Assembly (NCBI RefSeq): GCF_024519725.1 | Contig: NZ_JALJRK010000045.1 | Coordinates: 1 to 41,749, forward strand | Source: Microvirga sp. Mcv34 | Lineage (GTDB): Bacteria; Pseudomonadota; Alphaproteobacteria; Rhizobiales; Beijerinckiaceae | Reading direction: 5' to 3' | DNA: 41,749 nt | The notes under the pieces: generated by a model | Databases searched by the model: none | What the model saw: only the letters and a program-made list of their open reading frames with translations | What the model was told of the DNA's origin: nothing | Shown: one piece after another, positions 35,351 to 41,749 of the stretch | Layout: every line of letters starts with the position of its first letter | How positions within the stretch are numbered: position 1 is the first letter of the stretch | Position numbers and translations under genes: made by a program

Positions 35351-36622
35351 CTAGTTTTGCAGGAACATCTCCTGATCTGGCTCGGTCGGGGTGCGGCTCG
35401 CTACTGGGATGGCGTTGCCGAGGCCGTCCTTGTTGTAGATGTCGTCGCGGAACTGCACCAAGCCGTCCGGGGTCGCCCAAGCCGTGATGTAGACCCAGTA
35501 GACATTGATCGCCTGCATGAGCCTAGCATCGATGCGGTCGCCGGACTTGAAGGTGGCGTCGATCTGCTCGCGGCTCCAGCCGGGGGTGTCCTTCAGCAGC
35601 CACTCGATGTAGTCACGCACATTCTGTACGCGGATGCAGCCGGACGACACGAAACGGAAATCGTCGCCGAAGATGCCTTTGGACGGAGTGTCATGCATAT
35701 AGACTCCATCCTTATTCGGCATGTTAATGCGAACGAAGCCCATCGAGTTGATCTCACCGCCGGGATCTTGCTTGAACATATACCGAGTGGCTTCATTTGA
35801 GTTCCAGTTAATCTGCTCGGGTCTAATCTCCTGACCCTGACCGTTGATGATTCGGATCTTGTTTTCGGTCAGGTAGTTCGGCTCCTTCTGCATCTTCGGA
35901 ATCAGGTCTTTCCGAATGATCGAAGCTGGAACCGTCCAGAACGGGTTGAAGTTCACTTCCGTGATCTTAACATTGATGATGGGCGACTGACGGTCGATCT
36001 TGCCGACGCCGGCCGCGTGACGGGTATGAACGACGCCGCCCTCCACCGTCTCCACGAGAGCCGCCGGGATGTTGGCGACCACGTACTTGTTGGGAAGTCC
36101 GGCGCCGCCGAGGGTGCGCAGGCGAGAGACGTTGATCTCAAGCTGACGGATGCGGACGTCAACCGGCACGTTCATGGCCGCCACCGTCGGGGCAGTCACA
36201 GTACCGGTGGAGCTGATGCCGTGGCGGGCCTGGAAGCGGCGGACGGCGGCCTCGACATAGGAATCGAAGATCGGCGATTCGCCGGCGGCCTGATCGAGGT
36301 CGCCCGTGATGATGAGGCGCTGACGCAGGGCCATGACGGCCGGGCTCTTGGAGCCGACGCGCAGGCCCTGGACGCCCTGCACAGGCTGCCAGCCGCCCCG
36401 GGCGGAGATGTTGCGGTAATACTCGATCATCTGCTCGGTGGCGGCGAGCGCCTCCTGAGACAGCATGGGCGTAGAGGTCCGCTGCACGCGGGTGCGGGAC
36501 ACCGCCTCGTAGTTCTGCGACCACTCGGCCTGGCTCTGAGCGAGTTGCTGGGCCAAGGCTCCGGTCGCCGGCGTGAAGACGAGGGCGAGCGATCCAGTCA
36601 GGAGGGTACGGCGAGACAACAT
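35351..36622 (-). CDS. L,D-transpeptidase (YcbB/LdtD-like), Tat-type signal
   Basis: A 423-residue exported peptidoglycan enzyme that makes 3-3 cross-links. MLSRRTLLTGSLALVFTP is a twin-arginine-like signal. A peptidoglycan-binding domain follows (residues about 85-150; QRLIITGD, AVRRFQARHGISSTGTV), then the YkuD domain with HDTPSKGIFGDDFRFVSSGC IRV (given in two parts), where His and the catalytic Cys are present and the usual SHGC reads SSGC. The start at 36622 follows GGAAGAG at nine bases; the longer frame to 36820 crosses the upstream region. It converges with ccmF. Confidence 0.9.
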   Translation of the reverse strand: MLSRRTLLTGSLALVFTPATGALAQQLAQSQAEWSQNYEAVSRTRVQRTSTPMLSQEALAATEQMIEYYRNISARGGWQPVQGVQGLRVGSKSPAVMALRQRLIITGDLDQAAGESPIFDSYVEAAVRRFQARHGISSTGTVTAPTVAAMNVPVDVRIRQLEINVSRLRTLGGAGLPNKYVVANIPAALVETVEGGVVHTRHAAGVGKIDRQSPIINVKITEVNFNPFWTVPASIIRKDLIPKMQKEPNYLTENKIRIINGQGQEIRPEQINWNSNEATRYMFKQDPGGEINSMGFVRINMPNKDGVYMHDTPSKGIFGDDFRFVSSGCIRVQNVRDYIEWLLKDTPGWSREQIDATFKSGDRIDARLMQAINVYWVYITAWATPDGLVQFRDDIYNKDGLGNAIPVASRTPTEPDQEMFLQN

Positions 36623-36839
36623 GAGCGCAGGCTCTTCCCGGTTAGGTGTGGTCGACGGCGGGAGCGGCGGACAGGTGCCCGGATCCACCCCCTCTCCTGG
36701 CGATAAGTGCCGGGATAGGATTAAAGAACGGTATCGAAAACAGGGAACATTGGGTCCGTTGTATGGCAAATGGAACCGCCCGATCTCACTTCTGCGTGAG
36801 GAGCTTAGCTTGGTGCTCACGAACGCGGTCCGCGGTAGC

Positions 36840-36877
36840 GCATCGAGCGGAAAACTGGACCCGGTTTTTTGCTCACG
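36840..36877. repeat. palindromic element related to the one at 5429-5478
   Basis: GCATCGAGCGGAAAA, CTGGACCCGG and TTTTTTGCTCACG match the complement of the 5429-5478 unit at most positions. The outer arms are partly degraded. It is upstream of the transpeptidase gene. Confidence 0.55.
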
Positions 36878-36920
36878 TGGACCTTCGGTTCGGATCCAAC
36901 GATTCGAACTTCAAGAAATG

Positions 36921-36973
36921 GAGCATCGTTGGATACTACAAACAGGAGCCCGCTTCTGGATCCAATACTCTAG
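36921..36973. repeat. second, diverged palindromic unit
   Basis: Begins GAGCATCGTTGGAT and ends ATCCAATACTCTAG, imperfect complements. It lies 43 bases from the previous unit, repeating the two-unit arrangement seen at 5374-5478. Confidence 0.45.
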
Positions 36974-37155
36974 CAGCCTGATGACCAGTCTTGTGGGTCA
37001 CAGCCGGATTCTCCTCGCCCGGTGACCGAGAATTCTTCCCCGGTCCGGAAGCGCTCATCCTGTGCCTTCAGCAAATGCGGTTGCTCAGCGTCGAGCAACT
37101 TCGCAATAAGTTTATCTCGCAATTCAATCTGATGCCGTTGCTCGACACGATCCAT
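36970..37155 (-). CDS. small hypothetical protein
   Basis: A possible 61-residue charged, helical protein (MDRVEQRHQIELRDKLIAKL...). It has no clear ribosome binding site and mixed third-position GC, so coding status is uncertain. No family recognised. Confidence 0.3.
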   Translation of the reverse strand: MDRVEQRHQIELRDKLIAKLLDAEQPHLLKAQDERFRTGEEFSVTGRGESGCDPQDWSSGC

Positions 37156-37290
37156 CAGACCGCTGTCTGACACAGTGAGCAAATGCTCAAGCGGCCATAG
37201 AGATGGCTCAAGTGAAGCGATGCTATACCCGCCCCGGTGCAGGGATCAACCGCAGAACACCTGATCTACATGCTCATCTTGCAACACGTA

Positions 37291-37899
37291 TCAGCGACGT
37301 CGATGGCCGATTGTGCAGACCAAAGAGCCTCTCCGGCGTGGTAGAGCCTCTACACGTGTTCCCGTCCATCCAGCGCCGATCATGTCGAGTCGTGTATCCT
37401 CGCCGAGTGCAGTGGCACCTCCCAGCGATGCTTGGGCATCTGTTGCAATGATAATGCGACCACCAGCGGCGATAACGTCGGATAGCCTGCGAAGAATTCC
37501 AATCCGATTTTCCACGTCTTCGACTGTGTTGATGCAGAGCACTTTATTGACAGGCTCGATGCCGCCGCTTAGGGCCTCCAGCGCTCCGTGACGCAGACTC
37601 AGCCGACCTAGAAGACATGCGGCGCGGTTGCGGCGGTACGCGATGGCGAGCTTCACCAACCAAGGATCGAAGCCAACAACCCTGCTTGCGCCGTAGGCCA
37701 GGCAGAGAGACAGCTCTAGCCCGGAACCGCATCCCAACACCAGAATTCGGTCACCGGGTTGAACGTCGAGAAGTGCTGTGAGCCAATAGTGCTGTTGCCA
37801 TCTGAAGACACACGATGTTCTCTGTACAGAAATCCCAAGAAGGGTTCTGAGTTGCCCGGACAGACAATGTGAAGGTGCAGCGCGCGGGAAGTCGCTCAT
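37291..37899 (-). CDS. SAM-dependent methyltransferase-like protein
   Basis: A 202-residue Rossmann-fold protein. RILVLGCGSGLELSLCLAYG is the SAM-binding glycine loop, VVGFDPWLVKLA contributes the acidic residue, and KVLCINTVEDVENR plus LRRLSDVIAAGGRIIIATD are the later strands. The substrate is unknown. The motif IV acid is displaced compared with typical class I enzymes. GGAG about ten bases before the ATG supports the start. Neighbours give no clue to function. Confidence 0.75.
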   Translation of the reverse strand: MSDFPRAAPSHCLSGQLRTLLGISVQRTSCVFRWQQHYWLTALLDVQPGDRILVLGCGSGLELSLCLAYGASRVVGFDPWLVKLAIAYRRNRAACLLGRLSLRHGALEALSGGIEPVNKVLCINTVEDVENRIGILRRLSDVIAAGGRIIIATDAQASLGGATALGEDTRLDMIGAGWTGTRVEALPRRRGSLVCTIGHRRR

Positions 37900-38170
37900 T
37901 GCATTTACACTCCGTCAAAAGCCGCAGCAGAAATGGTGCACAATGATCTTCACGGACGGCCTTGTCCCCGATGTACCTGTATGCCGAAAGAAACCGGCGG
38001 TGAGTTCGGATCGGCCTCCGGCCTTGTGACCTCAACACGTGTTACTTGCCTATACGGCTCCTCCCGCAAATACCAGATTAAGTATTTTCCATGACTCAGA
38101 CGAGCGGGGCGTCCGTTCAGAATGGCTCATACTCGCTTGATGGGACGACGCCGGGTGGACTCCCGCGCGA
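37900..38170. other. 271-bp intergenic stretch
   Basis: Upstream region of the methyltransferase. I see no protein, RNA gene or repeat that can be supported here. Confidence 0.5.
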
Positions 38171-38449
38171 CTAAGCAGCCACTTTCCCCTGCCAAGCTGT
38201 GACCTGGAACAGGTAAAAGCCGTTAAACCGCACGCCAACCGATGCGGCCCGATCCTCAAAGCCTGCCGGGGCTATGTCGGCATCATGGAGAGGCCGCTCA
38301 AACGTCCAGCCTTCTAAGTCGAGGAACCTGGGTACGGGCCAGTGTTCCGGCACAGCACAGAGAAGCTCAGGCCGCGGCCTATTCCGGAACAGGTTATAGG
38401 TGCACTCGCGTGCGGATGGTCTAGCAGAAGCCAGCAACGACATGGACAT
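38171..38449 (-). CDS. small hypothetical protein
   Basis: A 92-residue frame with protein-like composition: TYNLFRNRPRPELLCAVPEH, RFLDLEGWTFERPL, and VGVRFNGFYLFQVTAW at the end. The last segment and its aromatic pattern look conserved, as for a small cytoplasmic protein of unknown function found in related genomes (recollection, not verified). Alternative starts exist a few codons in. Confidence 0.5.
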   Translation of the reverse strand: MSMSLLASARPSARECTYNLFRNRPRPELLCAVPEHWPVPRFLDLEGWTFERPLHDADIAPAGFEDRAASVGVRFNGFYLFQVTAWQGKVAA

Positions 38450-38681
38450 CGCGGTAAGGTCCTTTGGAAGCCGTCACTCGTTTAAGTTGTTGATCCAGAA
38501 CGGCTGTCGCAAGCCTTACCGGACCTCAATAATATTTTGTATCGTCCTCATGAGGTATACGAGGCAAGAAGTAATGCATTCCGGCACGGCCTTATCCTTG
38601 TCTGCACCAGCCGTCCGCAGATTGTACAGGAGCCGCAGGATCGTTCATTGAGGTCAGTCTCCATCGTCCCCATGTCAGGCG

Positions 38682-39614
38682 ATGATGAACGACATTGCCA
38701 TCACAGCCGGCGCTCTTAACCCACCCATTCTGATGGGCGCGGACGGCTCGTTCCGGCGAGTCGGGGTTGAGATCGAGTTCCTGGGCCCCACAGCCCGGGC
38801 TGCCGCGGAGGCCCTTGCGAATGATCTTGGCGGAAGCTGTGAGGCTGAGGACCCGCACGCTTTCAGGGTCACCGGCACCGGCCTGGGCGACCTGCTGATC
38901 GAAACCGACCTGCGGCACGTTCACCCTGACCACCATCCGGAACTCGACCTTAGGCTGAACCGCCGCTTGGCGACATGGCTCGGCACAGTGACCGCACCGT
39001 TTGTCCCGCGCGAGCTCATCACCGCCCCCTTGCCCATCGCCCGGCTCTCGCAGATGGACATCGTCATAGCCAGCTTGCGGGCAGCGGGAGCGCATGGCCG
39101 CGGGGCCGTGCTCTGGGACTCGCTGGGCCTCCACTTCAACATCGATCCACCGCATCTTGATGCGACAACGGTAATGGCCTTTCTGAAGGCTTTTCTCCTG
39201 GTCGGCGACCGGCTGCGGCGGGAAATCGCGCACGGGAGCTTTCGTCATGCCCTCGTCCTACCGCCCGACTACCCGCAGGCCTACAAGCACCGCGTGCTTG
39301 ATCCCACCTACTGGCCGCGCCTGCCGGAATTGACCGAAGATTATCTTGTGGCGAACCCGACCCGGAAGCGTGCGTTGGATCTTCTGCCCCTGCTAGCTCA
39401 CTTCGATGAGGAGCGGGTGCGCTCTGTTCTGCCGCATGAGAAGATCGCATCCAGGCCGGTGTTTCATTACCGGCTGCCGCAGGCGCACCTGAGCGATCCT
39501 GCCAGGAGTATCATGCCGGACTGGCAGCGCTGGCTGAGCGTGGAGCGTCTAGCAGCGTGTACGGAAGGGCTTGCCGCATTGGGTAAGGCCGTTCTGAGCC
39601 GTGGGAGCGCATGA
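38682..39614 (+). CDS. amidoligase-family enzyme (COOH-NH2 ligase superfamily)
   Basis: A 310-residue protein. RRVGVEIEFLGPTARAA is the N-terminal amidoligase signature (ATP-binding acidic residues), with GDLLIETDLRHVHP following and LHFNIDPPHLDATTV in the centre. The fold is related to glutamine synthetase and glutamate-cysteine ligase. Members join amino groups to carboxylates of peptides or small molecules and are usually encoded with a glutamine amidotransferase or ATP-grasp partner. No such partner is seen here. Tandem ATGs at 38682 and 38685 are both possible starts. Confidence 0.82.
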   Translation: MMNDIAITAGALNPPILMGADGSFRRVGVEIEFLGPTARAAAEALANDLGGSCEAEDPHAFRVTGTGLGDLLIETDLRHVHPDHHPELDLRLNRRLATWLGTVTAPFVPRELITAPLPIARLSQMDIVIASLRAAGAHGRGAVLWDSLGLHFNIDPPHLDATTVMAFLKAFLLVGDRLRREIAHGSFRHALVLPPDYPQAYKHRVLDPTYWPRLPELTEDYLVANPTRKRALDLLPLLAHFDEERVRSVLPHEKIASRPVFHYRLPQAHLSDPARSIMPDWQRWLSVERLAACTEGLAALGKAVLSRGSA

Positions 39615-39646
39615 CCAAGTTCGGCAGGGTTTCGTAAATGTGATTC

Positions 39647-39724
39647 GAGTCCACTGATAATCGCTCTTTGACCATCTGGCTCTTAATCGGAAGGTCCTGG
39701 GTACAGATTCCAGTGCGCTCACTA
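39647..39724 (+). other. tRNA-Lys(CTT)-like sequence, degenerate
   Basis: The anticodon arm is intact: stem TCTGG / TCGGA around loop CTCTTAA (anticodon CTT at 39682-39684). The T arm is CTGGG / TCCAG around TACAGAT, which departs from TTCRANY. The acceptor GAGTCCA pairs with TGCGCTC at six of seven positions and is followed by A and CTA (for ACCA). Spacing between arms fits a tRNA, but no D stem or GG in the D loop can be made. It looks like a decayed tRNA gene or a tRNA-derived attachment site. Confidence 0.4.
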
Positions 39725-40096
39725 GCAGTATCGTAGGCTGATCGGCATTTACCCTTCTGTGACATGTCCATTCAGGTGGCCTGATGCCCCGGGTGGCGCT
39801 GGGATTTGCTTATGGTAGCTACCTGGCCGAAGCCGACGCCAGTGAGAGGCGGGGACTTGATTGTCTGCTCCGCTCGTCGGAGACGGGTTGGACACGGTTT
39901 ATGCGGTGTATAGTGGCAAGACTGGATTCCTGATTTTACGAATGAGCTCGCCTATATCATGGGCTGCTGCGGCCAATAGAGATCAGGAACTCCCCTTAGA
40001 GCCGATCCCAATTACCGGGCGGGGCGGTCGGCGGTCGTGCAAGGGCAAGGATGAAGGGCCATATCCTGGGGCCGAACGTTTGTTGGTTGTGCCCCG

Positions 40097-40915
40097 ATGA
40101 ATTCGTCGTTTCAGTTATCCGAGCGCTTCTGGTCTCTGGCCCGGCGGCTGATCCCCAAGCCTGCCAAGCCACATCCTTTCGGGGGTGGGCGTCGGCGCGT
40201 GCCGAACCGAGCTGTCCTGGCCGCGATCATCTTCGTGCTGCGGACGGGATGTCAGTGGAAAGCGCTGGATGCCACCGGGCTTGGCTCAGGCTCGACCGCG
40301 CATCGCCGGTTTCAGGAGTGGGTCCGAGCCGGGCTGTTCTTCCGGTTGTGGCGGGTGGCGGCCCAGCGCTACGATGAAGTGCACGGGATTGACTGGCGCT
40401 GGCTTGCGGTCGATGGCTGCCTGACGAAAGCGCCGCTGTCACGCAGCGAGGTGGTTGGGCGCAATCCCACCGACCGCGGCAAGCAGGGCGTGAAGCGCTC
40501 CCTGCTGGTCGACGGCAAGGGCCTGCCGTTAGCTCTTGTGGTCGGGCCGGCCAATCGCAATGACCACCGGCTTCTGGCTGAGACGCTCGACAGTCTGGTG
40601 GCTCGGCGCCCCACCCGCACAGCCATGGTGCACCATTTGTGTCTCGACCTCGGCTATGATGATGCGGGCTCGCGGCACGAGGCAGCGCGGCGCGGCTATA
40701 GGGTTCATATTCGCGGTTGGCGAGACGAAATGGGTCAGCAGAAAGGTAAGCGTAAGCGGGCGCGCCGGTGGGTTGTTGAGCGGACACACGCTTGGCTCAA
40801 CCGCTACCGTCGGTTGCTGGTGCGCTGGGAGCGCAAGGTGGCCAACCATGCGGCTTTCCTCCACCTCGCCTGTGCCCTGATCTGCCAGCGTGTGACTGAC
40901 GGGAACGCGACATGA
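40097..40915 (+). CDS. IS5-family transposase
   Basis: A 272-residue DDE transposase, complete in one frame. The N-terminal domain has RRVPNRAVLAAIIFVLRTGC QW (in two parts) and the catalytic residues lie in WLAVDGCLTKAPLSR, HLCLDLGYDDAG and RRWVVERTHAWLNRYRRLLV, the last containing the glutamate and the Y-R-E-like signature of the family. No frameshift or stop is seen, so it could be active. The stop is 10 bases before the passenger ATG. Confidence 0.93.
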   Translation: MNSSFQLSERFWSLARRLIPKPAKPHPFGGGRRRVPNRAVLAAIIFVLRTGCQWKALDATGLGSGSTAHRRFQEWVRAGLFFRLWRVAAQRYDEVHGIDWRWLAVDGCLTKAPLSRSEVVGRNPTDRGKQGVKRSLLVDGKGLPLALVVGPANRNDHRLLAETLDSLVARRPTRTAMVHHLCLDLGYDDAGSRHEAARRGYRVHIRGWRDEMGQQKGKRKRARRWVVERTHAWLNRYRRLLVRWERKVANHAAFLHLACALICQRVTDGNAT

Positions 40916-40925
40916 GAGGGCGGCC

Positions 40926-41681
40926 ATGACACGGGCCGAGGTTCTGGCTCAGTATCGCCCGATCCGAGCGGGCATCCGCCGCGTGCTGAGCGCAGCGACG
41001 AAGGCGTGCGGCCGAGCGGATCTGGACCGGGCCATCAAGCAGGTCGCCCCGTGGGCTGAGGCGGAGGTGCTGGACGAGGAGGTCACCGCCGAAATGCTGG
41101 TCGATGTCGCGCTGTTCGAGCCGAACCAGCGGGGCCGGCGTGCGTTCGAGCGCTTTCTCGCCGAGAAGGGCGAGCGCCTGACCGGGGTGGAAGGGGCCCT
41201 GGCCGAGCGCATGGTCGGGGCGTGGTTCTCGATCTTCCGGGTGGCCGAGCGGCATGAGGCGGCCGGGCTCTGGCTGGAGGACCTGCTGGCCGGACAACGT
41301 CGCGTCTGGCTCGTCGACGAGGCCCTCGAGGTCTCCGCCCCCGAAGATGCTGTCATCGGCCTGCGGCTGTTCGATGCCGGGCCGTTCCATGCCGGCTTTG
41401 GCATTATCGTAGCGCCCGATGCCGAGACCCTCGACTTCTGTCTGGCTGCGACGGAACGCGGGGAGCCCTTGCCGTTCCGCCATTCCCTGGCCGCAACACT
41501 CTACGGCGACCAGCTCCGGGCCAACGCACCGCCCGGACCTGCCGACCTCGCCTTACTGGAGATGGTGGCGGACATGCTAATCTCGTCCCCTGCAGCACTA
41601 ACGATCCCTGGGACGAAGAAGGCTGGCCGTCAGGCATCATCCAAGCCACGCAACACACCGCACCCTCGCAAACGAAGGTAA
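40926..41681 (+). CDS. IS passenger protein of unknown function
   Basis: A 251-residue soluble, acidic protein that starts 10 bases after the transposase stop, with AGAGGG at seven bases, and ends inside the right inverted repeat region. Recognisable blocks are RRAFERFLAEKGERLTGVEG, AERMVGAWFSIFRVAERHEA and RLFDAGPFHAGFGIIVAPDA; the C-terminal 25 residues are basic and low-complexity (KKAGRQASSKPRNTPHPRKR). It lacks a helix-turn-helix motif I can identify and has no transposase or resistance signature. Position and coupling suggest a role in the element's life, such as regulating transposition, or a cargo function for the host. Function not recognised. Confidence 0.75.
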   Translation: MTRAEVLAQYRPIRAGIRRVLSAATKACGRADLDRAIKQVAPWAEAEVLDEEVTAEMLVDVALFEPNQRGRRAFERFLAEKGERLTGVEGALAERMVGAWFSIFRVAERHEAAGLWLEDLLAGQRRVWLVDEALEVSAPEDAVIGLRLFDAGPFHAGFGIIVAPDAETLDFCLAATERGEPLPFRHSLAATLYGDQLRANAPPGPADLALLEMVADMLISSPAALTIPGTKKAGRQASSKPRNTPHPRKRR

Positions 41682-41749
41682 TTGGGATTGGCTCTTAGCC
41701 TTGGCTCACACACGAGTCCCGAGATGCGGGCCTCCTACTCGCACTTTCT

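Larger units (their letters stand above)
39999..41694 (+). mobile_element. IS5-family element with a passenger gene
   Basis: Terminal inverted repeats GAGCCGATCCCAATTACC (39999-40016) and the complement of GAGCCAATCCCAATTACC (41677-41694) differ at one base. TTA flanks both ends (39996-39998 and 41695-41697), a 3-bp duplication as in TNA-targeting IS5 groups. The 1.7-kb interval encodes a transposase and one further gene, both intact. Confidence 0.85.

Overview
The window reads like an accessory region (plasmid or genomic island) of a GC-rich alphaproteobacterium, probably order Hyphomicrobiales and close to Methylobacterium or Microvirga. This rests on codon usage, the alphaproteobacterial character of most proteins, intergenic palindromes of a type common in that order, and the density of IS remnants and broken genes. 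The taxon is an inference.

Layout. 1-1.3 kb: two exported proteins on the minus strand. 1.35-8.9 kb, minus strand: the metal core, an ArsR/SmtB sensor overlapping a Zn/Cd/Pb P-type ATPase with four metal-binding N-terminal domains, then methyltransferase, DUF305 membrane protein, UppP, CcdA and LspA. An ATPase with UppP and LspA is the gene content of lead-resistance (pbr) operons. 9.1-11.4 kb: a MAPEG-type membrane protein behind a duplicated sensor promoter, and an adenylate-forming ligase. 11.5-12.7 kb: a degraded IS630-family element. 12.8-15.7 kb: a second ArsR sensor, a membrane-anchored protein, a DUF421 protein and a Na/Ca-exchanger-like protein. 16.1-20.3 kb: a two-subunit chromate transporter behind a dihydrolipoyl dehydrogenase, with a second such gene divergent. 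20.5-23.8 kb: NAD synthetase and a YafK-like L,D-transpeptidase. 24.5-26.8 kb: MerR regulator, second MAPEG protein, cation diffusion facilitator. 27-28.9 kb: CYP152 peroxygenase overlapping a broken cation diffusion facilitator. 28.9-32.7 kb: a transglutaminase-like peptidase, then a scrapyard of truncated genes (secreted protein, IS30, PCuAC, Sco, histidine kinase). 33.2-36.6 kb: CcmF and a Tat-exported L,D-transpeptidase. 37.3-39.6 kb: methyltransferase and orphan amidoligase. 40-41.7 kb: an intact IS5-family element carrying a passenger gene.

How it works together (inference). Six intergenic sites share one operator architecture, two 9-bp direct repeats with a 12-bp period (ACATTTNAA-N3-RCRTTTGAA). 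They lie before both ArsR genes, the first MAPEG gene, the ligase, the exchanger and the cation diffusion facilitator. This suggests one metal-responsive regulon combining efflux, envelope chemistry and lipid or thiol chemistry. Much of the rest concerns envelope and redox functions. Many genes are decayed, so not every module need be functional.
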